A stretch of DNA of 45,263 nt from Butyriboletus loyo (GCA_038093515.1 JBBPSI010000194.1:1-45263), one strand, 5' to 3'; positions 1-9,365 are shown, numbered from the stretch's first letter. Notes: a model not told the origin generated them from the sequence alone. Translations and numbers: made by a program.

Positions 1-2
1 AA

Positions 3-1130
3 AACCCCGTCGCTACGTATGCTTTAGAGCAACGTATGGATTTCACTGGGGACTATGTACTCCATACCCTCACCAGTCTTTACCGCTCCTACACCCTCGC
101 ACGTACCGTCCACACCCGCCTTTGTCCCAACAACCAACCACCCGTATACGCCACCACCCTAGAGACCTCCCTGATGGAGGCTAGGGGGTACACTTTAGAT
201 ATCCTTCACGCTGAGGGATTTGGCTACGTCGTGGACCAACTCCTTCCTGGCATCCTCGCACCCGTCCTACGCCCCATCCTCGTCGCTCTCGCTCCTAGGG
301 AGAGAGAGTTTTATTTTCAGTCCAACGACAGGATTGGATTTCTTCGCCCCACTGCTCGCGGCCCCAATCCTCCTCCTCGTCCTGCCGTGGAAGGATCTCC
401 TCCGCCACTACCTGTTCCAGCGCCACCCACTAGAGATTCACCTGCGACCACACTGGTAGCAGATTCGTCCAGGGAAACCACTGGAGAATCCCTGGAGTCC
501 TTTCGGACCGACGTCGACGAGCCCCAGGTCGCTCGTCGACACTCCCCTCTACCGCCTCGAACTGTGCGTCGCCAACCTCGCCAGACGCTTCTCCAGGTTG
601 GATCTGTCCCGGGATCGGTCACCCTCACCGCCGCAGGAAGAAGGATCGCCAACAGGGCCTTTCGCTCCGTCACCCCCCAACCGTCCACTCGACGTGGCAC
701 CCCCGCCATCCAGCTCATCCCTCGTGTCACCTCCCCCGCCGCCACAGCTGGTGGCTCTAATGACTCTTCGTACGGACCCCCGCCCCCCTATCTCCCCGGT
801 CGGGGTACTCGTGATTCCCCTATCGTCGTCGACGACCGATCTCCTGGTCCCAGCCCAGGCACTGCTTGACCTCGCCTCGTCCACCCGCAACTCTGCTTCG
901 AGTGCGGGACCGTCGGTCACTTCCGTAGGGAGTGCCCCAATTACACCTGCCCCTTCTGTCACCAGATCGCCCCTGGTCATATACAGGAGTTTTGTCCAGA
1001 GCGTGTATGCGGCCTCTGTGGTGCCGTTGGCCATATCGTCGCCAACTGCACGTTTCGGGACGACGTCTGGGCGGATTTCAATGCCAATGACGCTTACGAC
1101 TACGACGTCAACGAGGGGGAGTCTCAGTGA
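3..1130 (+). pseudogene. ORF3 of A1: post-pol protein with three C-terminal zinc knuckles (one nonsense codon)
   Basis: Extra ORF found after pol in every family-A copy here; function unknown. This is the best-preserved reading frame: it runs from the window edge to TGA at 1128-1130 with a single in-frame stop (TGA 867-869), in a codon context that suggests a former CGA. The N-terminal part is conserved and probably helical (from MDFTGDYV to LAPRER, about 90 residues), followed by a proline/serine-rich linker. The C-terminus carries three cysteine/histidine modules: CFECGTVGHFRREC (C-x2-C-x4-H-x4-C), a C-x2-C-x6-H-x4-C module, and CGLCGAVGHIVANC (C-x2-C-x4-H-x4-C), then an acidic tail. Zinc knuckles bind single-stranded nucleic acid in retroelement Gag proteins, so nucleic-acid binding is a reasonable inference. 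The start codon is outside the window. Confidence 0.75.
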
Positions 1131-1181
1131 AGGGAGCATTCAAGTTGTGGAGTCGGAGTCTCCACCATGGGAAGGGGGTAA

Positions 1182-1608
1182 TGTTACGGTAGTGGTCTAC
1201 TTTTTCTCTCCATTACCGTTGGGACTGCTACATTCACCTAGCCTTTTGCTAGTTCCACTTGAACGGTAACAACTGTTCCTACTTAGTCATCACTTCCCGC
1301 ACACGGACACGTTTTCTTTCATACTCTGGAACGTTCTAGAGTATCTCTTCCTCATTTGTACTTTCGCTCTCGCGACCCGATTAGGGAGCATGGTCTGTGC
1401 GCAGACCTCAGTAGTATAAAGCCTCTGTCTTTACGCCTTGTACAGTATCTAGTTCTACGCAGCCTACTGCTAGCAATTAGTTCACTTCCAGACTCTTAGT
1501 GTGCGCACTAAGACATAGTCTGAGACTCACCCCAGAATCGTCTCTCGAGTCTCGAGGCCACTCCAGAGTGCCTCCTCGCTGTTCTAGTTGTTAGCGCCCA
1601 GCGTAACA
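1182..1608 (+). repeat. LTR-A, 3' LTR of A1
   Basis: 427 bp, starting TGTTACGG and ending GCGTAACA, directly after the polypurine tract. It contains the family-A promoter block (GGTCTGTGCGCAGACC, then TATAAA) and the ATCTAGTTCT motif complementary to the primer-binding site. Close to the other family-A LTRs here. Confidence 0.93.
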
Positions 1609-2092
1609 CTCAGTGAGGGGAGTTTTCAAGTAGTGGAGTTGGAGTCTCCACCATGGGAAGGGGGTAATGTTACGGTAGTGGTCTACTTTTTCTCTCCATT
1701 ACCATTTGGACTATATTTTCTCCTAGCATGCTGCTAGTTCCCTTTGAACAGTACGAACTGTTCTAGCTTAGTCATCATTTCCCGTGCACAGACGCCATTC
1801 CTTCCATACTCAGAAGTCTCTAGAGTATTCTGTCCCCTTTTGTCTTTACAACTCACGTGACCCGATTGGGCCATGGTCTGTGCACAGACCCTTGTACTAT
1901 ATAAACCCTACCCTTGTACAGTAGCACCCCATCTAGTTCTACACAGTTCACTGCTAGCAATTAGTTTCCACTCCAGACTCTTAGTGTGAGCACTAAGGCA
2001 TAGTCTGAGACCACCCGAGAATCATCTCCCGAGTCCTGCGGCTACTCTTGAGTGCCACCTTCAAGTTCTAATTGTTAGTGCCAAGCGTAACA
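1609..2092 (+). mobile_element. Family-A copy A2: short 3' tail plus 3' LTR
   Basis: 1609-1667 matches the last internal bases of family A (end of ORF3, then the polypurine tract). 1668-2092 is a 425-bp LTR-A (TGTTACGG...GCGTAACA). The rest of the element is not in the window, so this looks like the right remnant of the copy that A1 entered. Confidence 0.87.
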
Positions 2093-2241
2093 CATCACCA
2101 GTGAATGAGAAGGTCTGGAGAAGTGGTGATGACTATGGGGCCCACAGGGCAAAGGGGACATGGACTGGGGGACCTTGGATATGAGTCTTAGCATGCTAGT
2201 CAAGATGCATCATAATCTAGTCAAGTGCTAGTCATGTGATG
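2093..2241 (-). repeat. Fragment of LTR family C
   Basis: Resembles 12676-12833 inside the solo LTR-C: shared stretches include AATGAGAAGGTC, CCCACAGGGC, CTTGGATA and TAATCTAGTCA. It is degraded and stops exactly at the TA where Tc-1 begins. The sequence on the far side of Tc-1 does not continue it, so it was already truncated or rearranged. Nothing else recognisable. Confidence 0.6.
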
Positions 2242-2243
2242 TA

Positions 2244-2456
2244 CAGTGACTCCAAAAACCATTGCAATGTTTAAACCTAATGCAGTGCATGAAGCACACT
2301 GAAAGCACATATGGGAATTTTGCTTAGCTCTAGTGGGATGGAAGGTAGTGCCTACCCTTGGGTACCTATTGGTCACTTGGTCATGTGATCTGATCCAGTG
2401 GCTGTGGAGATACACCCATTGTAAAGCTGGAATGTCATTGCAAGGGTTTATGTACT
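2244..2456 (+). repeat. Tc-1 left terminal inverted repeat
   Basis: About 213 bp, matching the reverse complement of the right end (3630-4270 without the LTR insertion). The outer tip carries AAACCATTGCAATG. The inner edge, near 2436-2456, carries a diverged inverted copy of the same motif. Confidence 0.82.
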
Positions 2457-2590
2457 TCTATGCAAAATGTGAAATCTCAAAGAAAGAAATATTTGTACTT
2501 GTTTGGTCCTAAAAACAAAGATACACATATAAACATTATGTCTGAGTTCAAAAATGTTTGCATGCCTCTTTGCTTCCAACTTCCATCATT

Positions 2591-3599
2591 ATGAGATCTC
2601 TCTCATTTACTCAAAAGAACACAATCCTCACCATGCTTGATTCTGGCCATTTTTCTCACTCTATTGCCTCTACCACTGGCCTCAATGTTTCAACCATCTC
2701 TGGGCTTTGTTCCAAGGAACATTTCAACCTGAAAAAATCAACTGGAGGTCACCCTTCCAAGCTTTCCTCCACCAATATCCATCATGCCATCCATCTCATC
2801 TCATTTCAGAAGGCAGAAAATGCTGTTCATGTCACCAGGGCTCTCTCCAATATCATCAACCACCCTCTCCATCCAAATACTGTCTGGAACCACCTGGAGA
2901 AGACTGGTATGAAGGCTGTGGTCAAGAAGAAATGCCCCATTCTCTCTGCTAAACATCATAAGTCATGACTTGACTTTGCCTATGCTCACAAGGATTGGAT
3001 TCTGGAGGACTGGAAGAGGGTAGTATGGTCTGATGAAACCATAATCAATCACCTAGGATCAGATGTATACAAGTGGGTGTGGAAAAGGCCAGGAGAGAGG
3101 CTCAATAATAGGCTAGTAGAGGGAACTCTCAAGTTTGGAGGAGGTTCAGTGATGATGTGGGGGTGTATGACTTAGGAGGGTGTTGGATATGCCACAAAAA
3201 TTGATGGTAGGATGGATGGGGACCTATATCTGCAAATTTTGAAGAATGAACTTCAAGAATTATTTTCATCTCAATCATCTCAACATCATTTTCTAGCAGG
3301 ACAATGACTCCAAGCATACCTGCAAGAAGGTCAAGGAGTGGCTGGAGGAGCAGGATTTTAGAACCATGGTGTGGCCTGCACAGTCTCCTAACATTAACCC
3401 CACAGAACATGCCTGGGGTTACCTCAAGAGAAGGCTTGCAGAATATGAACTCCCTCCTAATGGGATAGAACAGTTGTGGGAGAGGGTGGAGGTGGAGTGG
3501 CACAAGATACCAGCTGCAGAGTGTCAGAAGTTGATTGAAAGCATGCCTAGAAGGGCTTAGGCAGTGCTTAAGTCAAACAGAGGATACACCAAGTACTGA
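2591..3599 (+). pseudogene. Tc1/mariner transposase (Tc-1), inactive
   Basis: DDE transposase that would cut and paste the element in the nucleus. From the ATG at 2591 the frame gives a helix-turn-helix N-terminus (about residues 5-45) and VVKKK, followed by a stop at 2966-2968. WSDETIIN (first catalytic Asp region), FGGGSVM and WGCMT follow. A disrupted middle comes next, and then 3366-3560 gives WPAQSPNINPTEHAW, the region of the third acidic residue, and the family C-terminus ending near YTKY at 3599. Stops near 2966, 3173 and 3558 plus frameshifts in the middle make it a pseudogene. Gene order and spacing match Tc-3. Confidence 0.87.
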
Positions 3600-3629
3600 T
3601 ATTTCCCAAATACCCCCTTCTTAGCAAAA

Positions 3630-4270
3630 GTACATAAACTGTTGCAATGATGTTTGTTATGATTTACTATGCTTTTTCCTTCATTCTCTATGGACTACCA
3701 TTCACCCACAGGGACTAACCCCTATTCACTGTATGACTTAGCCATTTCACTTAGTCATCTCATTCTCATTTGGATGCTACTTTCATTTTACTCTAGACTC
3801 TTCAAGAGTCATACCCCCTTTTCCACCTTTAACTCATTATGACTCTTACGACCCATTGTAGGCACAGACTATGCATGGGCCCTGGTAGTATAAATACCAA
3901 GCACCTGTATTAGTATAACCCATCTAGTTCTACGCAATTTACTTGCTAGCAGCTAGTTTCATCTCTAGTCTCTTAGTGTGAGCACTAAGGCATAGACTGA
4001 GATCTCCTGCTTTGAAAGAGTCTTGTGGCCACTTGAAAGTGTCACCTGAAGCTAGTTGTTAGTGCTCCAAGTGTAACTATGTTCCAGTTTTACAATGGGT
4101 GTATCCCCACAGCCACTGGATCAGATCACATGACAGAGTGACCAATAGGTATCCAAGGGTAGGCACTACCTTCCATCCCACTACAGCTAAGTGAAATTCC
4201 CACATGTGCTTTCAGTGTGCTTTATGCACTATATCAGGTTTAAACATTGCAATGGTTTTTGGAGTGACTG
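3630..4270 (-). repeat. Tc-1 right terminal inverted repeat, interrupted by LTR-A
   Basis: Reverse complement of 2244-2456, with the solo LTR and its second ATGTT (3655-4083) inserted about 25 bp from the inner edge. The inner edge contains AAACTGTTGCAATG, the inverted counterpart of the outer-tip motif. Confidence 0.82.
3655..4078 (+). repeat. Solo LTR-A with ATGTT target duplication
   Basis: A degenerate 424-bp family-A LTR (TGTTATG... to ...GTGTAACT; the expected last base is A). It is flanked by ATGTT at 3650-3654 and 4079-4083. The palindromic promoter block is decayed but a TATAAA-like box and ATCTAGTTCT remain. It is the most diverged family-A LTR here, so its insertion into Tc-1 is old. 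No internal retrotransposon sequence is left, as expected after LTR-LTR recombination. Confidence 0.88.
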
Positions 4271-4272
4271 TA

Positions 4273-4341
4273 ACCCTTAAAAATGGCTACCCATTGCCTC
4301 TTATCCTGCAGTTAATTAATAGGCTTAAAGGCACTGATATC
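4273..4341 (+). pseudogene. Reverse transcriptase fragment (family-B-like Gypsy)
   Basis: Encodes LKNGYPLPLILQLINRLKGTDI, the conserved reverse-transcriptase stretch before the first catalytic Asp. It is nearly the same as the B1 segment around 31925-32010 on the minus strand (KNGYPLPLIPQLINRLKGAD). It sits between the TA of Tc-1 and the 5' LTR of B1, so B1 probably inserted into an older relative. Confidence 0.72.
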
Positions 4342-4841
4342 TGTTATAATACTATATTATTTCCATGCTTTCAGACTTCATCTTTCATTTCAAAGATCAC
4401 GTGACTCAGTGCACGTGATCATGGGACAGTACATGTGACCAGAATCTAGACAGAGTCTATGATGTAATGGTCCAGACCAGCCCATGACATCATCAATCTA
4501 GACTATGACATCATACCTCATGTACTTAATCTCTGTTTGCTTCTCTTCTTTCTGATCACTGTTGGCTTCTTAGTCTAACCATGTATGGTAGTTTATCATA
4601 CACACAGCTAGGTCTGTGCATCTGTGCAGCTTTGTCTGTGTGCCATTCTGTACAATATAAAAGGCTTGTGGTTTAGGCTAAGTCCCCTCAGCTTTAACCA
4701 CTTGTCTTGTTCACTGGAAACAGTTGAGGGACTAAGGTCTTGCTTCATTCTATAATCCTTGCCAGTTCTTTGTGTAGGACTGAAACATTGCTGAACTGCC
4801 TGTGGACACTTTTGTTGGAGTTTACTTCTGTGATCATAACA
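4342..4841 (+). repeat. LTR-B, 5' LTR of Gypsy element B1
   Basis: 500 bp, starting TGTTATAAT and ending ATCATAACA. Homologous along its length to the solo LTR-B at 28175-28678 on the minus strand. TATAAAA is at 4656-4662. AGCTTTAACCA at 4690-4700, 34 nt further on, is perfectly complementary to the primer-binding site just past the LTR, which places the likely transcription start near 4690. Confidence 0.85.
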
Positions 4842-4843
4842 CT

Positions 4844-4854
4844 TGGTTAAAGCT
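4844..4854 (+). promoter_or_regulatory. Primer-binding site of B1 (self-priming type)
   Basis: TGGTTAAAGCT lies two bases after the LTR. Its reverse complement AGCTTTAACCA occurs in the LTR at 4690-4700, where transcription should begin. In Tf1 of fission yeast the 5' end of the transcript itself primes minus-strand synthesis by this kind of pairing; the same mechanism is inferred here. Confidence 0.75.
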
Positions 4855-5657
4855 TTGATACACACCCGGTTCCCAGGGCAGGGATAGACTGCAGTACACT
4901 TCCACTTGATGGAGTAGTTGTCTCACTTATAGAGCTTTTTGCTGCCCAGAGAATAGTGCTAGTCCAGGCTATTCACCCATTTTCATTTTCATTTTCCCCA
5001 TGCCTTTAGGGGAGTGCCTCAGAAGCACAGGCTTTGAATTGCTAGTTAGAACTTCTATCTCCTCCCTTTGGAGTGACAATCTGTGTCAGGGTCATGCCTG
5101 ATTTGTGAAGTGCAACATAGGGACCCCCAAATCCTTATGGCTGAGCATATACCATTTTGTTAGTCCCTTTGGTGACACAGGAGGTAGAGCATCATAAACA
5201 GTAGTAATCATTTGCTATACAGTAGTAAAAAAGTCATTACCCATTACAGTACATTATTGAAGACATACTTCTTCTGTTCTGCTTGCTGTAGACTTCCCCA
5301 GAGTTCCTTTGGAAGATAGGGGACAGTAAGGAACTTTGCAGTTTGTAGTAGCTACATCAAATGAACTACTTTTCTCTCTTCATATTCATTACAATCACCA
5401 CCTACATCCTCCTCATAACAATTCTCACATTCACAATCATAGTCTTCTCTGCAATTATCAAGGAACAAAAACAACCATATACAATCACCCTCTCATTGAA
5501 CTGTCACAAATTCACCACCAAACTCTTATTTACCACAGTTCAACATCCCCAAGGAGATGGAGAATTCAAAGATCATGCTTGGGATGAGCAAACTTGGAAC
5601 TAGGCAAAACTGAGTTCCAAAACTTCTGATGATGATTTCCCATTTGAGGATAAAAGG

Positions 5658-6683
5658 ATGTCAGGAGGACCATCTGGATCTGCCATTGGTTATGATGACC
5701 AGCTTATGTGTGACCTCTTTGCACAATGGCTTAACAAGGAAAAAGAGGAAAAAGTTTGAAAGAAAATTGCTGATCCAGGGGAATGGGACAGTGATAGATT
5801 GAAGTTCCATTATTGGTGGGCTTCATTAAAAGTTTGGGTGTCAGTCCAGAAGTGGAAGGCCAATAAAGGATACATGATCACTTCCAGATTGATGTTCTCA
5901 CACACAATGCCCTCAAAAAGTTTTGTGTCCTACAACAAGGTAAGCACCCATTGACACCTTTTTGGAGTGCTTTAAAATTTTATACAAACAATTGGAAGCC
6001 AAGCTGGGTCACACAATTAAGCTGCTAAAAAGAGCAGTAAAACATGAGATCTATAAACAGGTTTTCCTATCAGTAAAGGCAGAGGTCATGGAGGATCTCG
6101 ATCAGTTAATGGATGAGTATCAGAAGGTGGGCCACGCCTTTGAACAAATGTACTCGGAAAGGGGAGTCAGAGGTTTGGCCTGATATCAGTTCAGACCTTA
6201 CATAACTCAAGCTCCTCAGAGCTATCCACCTCCTCATGGTCCACCTCCTGGTTACACTGCCATAGGGACTCAACCTGGTAGAGGCACTCCTATGGACATT
6301 GGAGCAGTTGACACCAGAAAGGAAACAAGGACCTATTTCAGGTGTGGTGACATTGGACATATCTGGCCAACTGTCCCAAGAACCCGAACCATCAGGATAA
6401 ACCTGCTCCACATGCTCACCAGCAATGAGTTAGAGAGCAGTGGGTGCAGCAGGACAATGGTACCTATAGTCAGGAATGGGTCATCACAAACAACTGGAAG
6501 GAAGCATCCCCTTCTAGTAATACCACTCATCATGACAGGCCTTTACCAGCACCACTGGCAACCATGTTGCCACAACAAGGAATCTCCCAGCATGCTACAT
6601 ATATGGGAGAAGAAGCAAGGGCCTATTGGGCTGACATATTTACTTGTGAAGCCAAGGACAAGGCTGCTAAGGCTTTAAAATGA
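5658..6683 (+). pseudogene. Gag of Gypsy B1 (frameshifted)
   Basis: Structural capsid/nucleocapsid gene of B1. The ATG at 5658 opens MSGGPSGSAIGYDDQL. Capsid-like sequence follows in shifting frames (KFHYWWASLKVW, then 5962-6183 LYKQLEAKLGHTIKLLKRAV to EQMYSERG), then a proline-rich stretch and PMDIGAV ahead of a broken zinc knuckle, YFRCGDIGHIW, whose first and last cysteines are missing. 6444-6683 gives the C-terminus ending at TGA 6681-6683. At least two stops and two frame changes show it is dead. The Gag call rests on the PMDIGA-plus-knuckle layout and on position between the primer-binding site and pol. Confidence 0.68.
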
Positions 6684-6793
6684 AGTTGTCTCTTAGTGTT
6701 GGGATACCTAAGGGACAGGACAATTCTTTTTCAAATTGCTTTTCTTTACTATTCACATTTTTGGACTCCTATGTAGATGGAAATGAACACTTA

Positions 6794-7007
6794 CAGTGGC
6801 TCAAAAAACTGTCTGCATGTTTGCATGTTTTACATTAAATATTGCTGAACACAATAACCCCTGATTCTAACCCTAGGTAGTGGGTGTATGAAATATGGTA
6901 CCCGCTCTTGGCCTTCTGTTGGCCCAGGTATCAGATAATATGGATAGGGTTTGATGGAATGTCAGCTATTTTAAAATGACAGGTCATGTGGACAGTTGTT
7001 TGACTTT
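6794..7007 (+). repeat. Tc-2 left terminal inverted repeat
   Basis: 214 bp. The outer tip contains TCAAAAAACTGTCTGCATG. The inner edge near 6983-7007 carries its inverted, mutated counterpart (CATGTGGACAGTTGTTTGA). It matches 8150-8363 in reverse complement. Confidence 0.85.
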
Positions 7008-7022
7008 ACAAAATCCAACTAT

Positions 7023-8002
7023 CTAGTATTTGGTATGAGCTCCCTTGGCCTTGATAACTGCTTCAACTCTTCTAGGCATGCTTTCTATCCATTTGTGACA
7101 CTGTTCCACAGAAATATTCCCCCACTCTACCACCACCCTTTCCCATAATTGATGAACTCCTGTAGGAGCACTATTATAAGCTGAGAGACATCTTTTGAGG
7201 TGATTCCAAGTGTGTTCAATGGGGTTGAGGTCTGGAGATTGTGCAGGCCAATCCAGAAGCTTGATTCCTTGCTCCTCAAACCAATTCTGGGCTCTTTTGG
7301 AGGTATGTTTGGGATCATTATTCTGCTGAAAAATGATATCATGTTGAGAAATTCCAGATTTCTCCATGTGTTATAGCAATTCTTCCTCTAGAATTTACAC
7401 ATACTGTTCACCATCCATCCTCCCCTCAACCTCACTTAAAGCCCCCACTCAATTGAACCCTATACCATCAGGAAATTTGCTCCAAACTTGACTGTATCTT
7501 TAACCTCTCTGGCAGTTAGGCCCTTTCTCTTCTTTTTCCACACATACATTCCTGTCCACCTGACCCAATTCTATTTATTTTGGTCTCATCTGACCAAATA
7601 ATCCTCTTCCAGTCCTTATTGATACTTGAGAGCAAAGGCAAATCATCTTTTTCTAGGGCCAATTGGAAGAAGACATTTCTTCTTCTTCATCACAGCCTTT
7701 AAATGCACCCTCCTTGAGGTCTTTTCTCACTGTATGTGAGGGGATTGGAGGTTCAATGATGGAATTGATGAAATTTGTAGCCTGGACTGCATTTTTGGCC
7801 TTGCCAGTAATGATTTGCTGGACAATAGCACATTAGAAGGATGGCCAGCATGAAGCTTCTCCTTGTCAGGTTGGATCTCTTGGAGTACCCTAGCCACAGT
7901 AGACTTCCCTAGGCCAGTCTGGGAGGCAATCTTCCTAGTTGAAAGGCCAAGAGAGGAGAGAGAGATAATATTTTGTCTTAGAGAGGTGGAAATGGATTTC
8001 AT
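7023..8002 (-). pseudogene. Tc1/mariner transposase (Tc-2), inactive
   Basis: Read on the minus strand from the ATG at 8002: MKSISTSLRQNIISLSSLGLSTRKIASQTGL is the helix-turn-helix DNA-binding part. A decayed middle with WSDETKINRIG (first catalytic Asp) follows. The 7023-7367 frame gives IIFQQNNDPKHTS, where the second catalytic Asp of the usual QQDNDPKH has become Asn, then WPAQSPDLNPIEHTWNHLK with the third acidic residue, ending HTKY. Several stops and frameshifts lie between. It is the same family as Tc-1 and Tc-3 but clearly diverged from both. Confidence 0.88.
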
Positions 8003-8149
8003 GGTGATGGTGAGAAAATAAACATAGGAGGATGGGGTTTATATATGTTGGCTGACACTCAGTTACATAAAGGTGACATAATAGGACCCTTTATGGATGT
8101 ATGTAATGATATTACAGCATCTAGGGTCTAATATATGTGATCAAAACTT

Positions 8150-8363
8150 AAAGTCAAAAAACTGTCTGCATGACCTGTCATTTTAAAATAGCTGACATTC
8201 CATCAAACCTTATCCATATTACCTGATTCCTGGGCCAATAGAAGGCCAAGAGTGGGTACCATATTTCATACACCCACTGCCTAGGGTTAGGATCAGGGGT
8301 TATTGTGTTCAGTGATATTTAATGTAAAACATGCAAACATGCAGACAGTTTTTTGAGCCACTG
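8150..8363 (-). repeat. Tc-2 right terminal inverted repeat
   Basis: 214 bp, reverse complement of the left end. The inner edge at about 8153-8172 holds an intact TCAAAAAACTGTCTGCATG, inverted relative to the copy at the right tip. Confidence 0.85.
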
Positions 8364-8549
8364 TAGATAAGGAACCTTTGCTAGCATTTAGTTTGGTGTT
8401 TACACAATCATCCTCAGATGAAAGTGAAGATGTGCCTGGATTAATTGATTGTGAGGAGGATGATTTTCCCATAGTTACCATTTCTTCCATTTTGAAAAAT
8501 ATATTTATTGAAAATCCTGAAAGAGAGACTCCTAAAAAGAGCTCAGCGC
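8364..8549 (+). pseudogene. Gypsy B1 pol, N-terminal segment
   Basis: Encodes DKEPLLAFSLVFTQSSSDES... to PKKSSA. It joins in frame with 6680-6793 (MKLSLSVGIPKG to GNEHL) when Tc-2 and one TA are removed, and with 32870 on the minus strand when Y is removed. This is the poorly conserved stretch ahead of the protease. An acidic segment is visible but no motif. Confidence 0.6.
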
Positions 8550-8975
8550 TGTTACGGTAGTGGTATACTTTTTCCTTCCTCTACCACTCGGACTACTTCA
8601 CTTGCCTAGCCTTTTGCTAGTGCCCTTTGAGCAGTAGGAGCCGCTTTAGCTTAGTCATCATTTCTTGCGCATGGACGCACTTTCTTTCATACTCCGGAAT
8701 CTTCTGGAATATTCCTTCCTCATTTGTAGTTTCCTTCTCGTGACTCGATTAGGAACATGGTCTGTGCGCAGACCCCAGTAGTATAAAGACCCGGTCTTTA
8801 CACCATGTACACTATCTAGTTCTACGCAGATACCTGCTAGCAATTAGTTCACTTCCAGACTCTTAGTGTGCGCACTAAGACATAGTCTGAGACTTTGCCC
8901 AGAATCGTCTTCAGAGTCTTGAGGCCACTCCAGAGTGCCTCCTCGCTGTTCTGATTGTTAGCGCCCAGCGTAACA
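8550..8975 (+). repeat. LTR-A, 5' LTR of Y
   Basis: 426 bp, TGTTACGG...GCGTAACA. It shares private variants with the LTR at 32876-33301 (CCTTCCTCTACCACTCGG, GGAGCCGCT, GATACCTGCTAGC) that the X and Z LTRs lack, so those two are the original LTR pair of Y. TATAAA is at 8782-8787, preceded by GGTCTGTGCGCAGACC. ATCTAGTTCT at 8814-8823 is the probable transcript start. Confidence 0.93.
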
Positions 8976-8977
8976 AA

Positions 8978-8987
8978 AGAACTAGAT
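8978..8987 (+). promoter_or_regulatory. Primer-binding site of Y (self-priming type)
   Basis: AGAACTAGAT lies two bases after the LTR and is the exact complement of ATCTAGTTCT at 8814-8823, which sits 32 nt downstream of the TATA box. The arrangement is identical in Z (18365-18374) and X (minus, 40890-40899). Confidence 0.78.
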
Positions 8988-9365
8988 CTTCACCTCGCTT
9001 CTGCTCTTCAGCAGTAAAGCCGCCCTCCCCTCTCGCCCAACATTTCCATCCCACGATCCAGACGCGTTGGTCGTTCCTTCCGCGTTCCCTCCCCCGAACC
9101 GGAACCCATCATCGTTGACAACCCATCGCCGCCACACTCTCCTGCCCAGCCAGACCCTCAGCCCCAGTTTGACCCTCCGCCCCAGTCAGACCCCGAACCC
9201 TCTTATCAACCCGAGGACCAGGGTCTAGGGCAGGAATCTGAACCAGCACCCAGTGACGATGGTTACAACAGCGACTGGCTTGACAGAACCCCCCACGTCT
9301 CCCGCTCTCCATCCCCACCGTATTATCCTCCCGCAGCCTTCCTAGATGACAACGACAACAACAAT

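Larger units (their letters stand above)
1..1608 (+). mobile_element. Family-A Ty3/Gypsy chromovirus A1, 3' end only
   Basis: Right end of a family-A LTR retrotransposon whose 5' part lies outside the window. It holds ORF3, a polypurine tract (GGGAAGGGGGTAA, just before 1182) and a 3' LTR. Sequence and order match the 3' ends of X and Z in this window. The LTR is followed by CTCAG and then by internal sequence of another family-A copy, so A1 appears to have inserted into the tail of copy A2. Its target duplication cannot be checked because the left end is missing. Confidence 0.9.
2244..4270. mobile_element. Tc1/mariner element Tc-1 (split by a solo LTR)
   Basis: Begins CAGTGACTCC and ends GGAGTGACTG, flanked by TA at 2242-2243 and 4271-4272, the usual Tc1/mariner target duplication. 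Removing the solo LTR and its 5-bp duplication leaves about 1.6 kb. The terminal inverted repeats are long: 2244 to about 2456, and about 3630 to 4270 with the LTR inside. The transposase remnant lies on the plus strand between them. Confidence 0.92.
6794..8363. mobile_element. Tc1/mariner element Tc-2
   Basis: 1570 bp, beginning CAGTGGCTCA and ending TGAGCCACTG, flanked by TA at 6792-6793 and 8364-8365. Both 214-bp ends (6794-7007 and 8150-8363) match as inverted repeats. The transposase remnant is on the minus strand. Removing the element and one TA restores an open frame in B1 pol, which confirms the borders. Confidence 0.94.
4842..8549 (+). mobile_element. Gypsy element B1, left half (leader, gag, start of pol), interrupted by Tc-2
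   Basis: Internal sequence of a family-B Ty3/Gypsy element. 4855 to about 5657 is a leader in which I see no conserved gene. Gag remnants follow, then the start of pol, which is cut by Tc-2 (6794-8363) and resumes at 8364-8549. At 8549 element Y interrupts it. The frame continues on the minus strand from 32870: the left side ends in codons for SSA and the right side resumes LGSINSMLKS without a shift once one target duplication is removed. The pol half is therefore at 30716-32875, displaced by the inversion. Confidence 0.8.

Noticed and set aside
317..1139. Long minus-strand frames opposite ORF3 (also near 15480-15845 and 33449-33820)
   Set aside because: They mirror the GC-rich ORF3 on the other strand, have no recognisable domain and recur only because ORF3 recurs.
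2093..2241. Target duplication of the A2 LTR (CATCA after 2092)
   Set aside because: The left end of A2 is not in the window, so no second copy can be checked.
4842..5657. Small ORFs in the B1 leader (for example 5336-5603) as a gene
   Set aside because: No motif, low complexity (His/Ser/Thr/Ile-rich), and overlapping frames of similar length; probably leader or decayed gag start.
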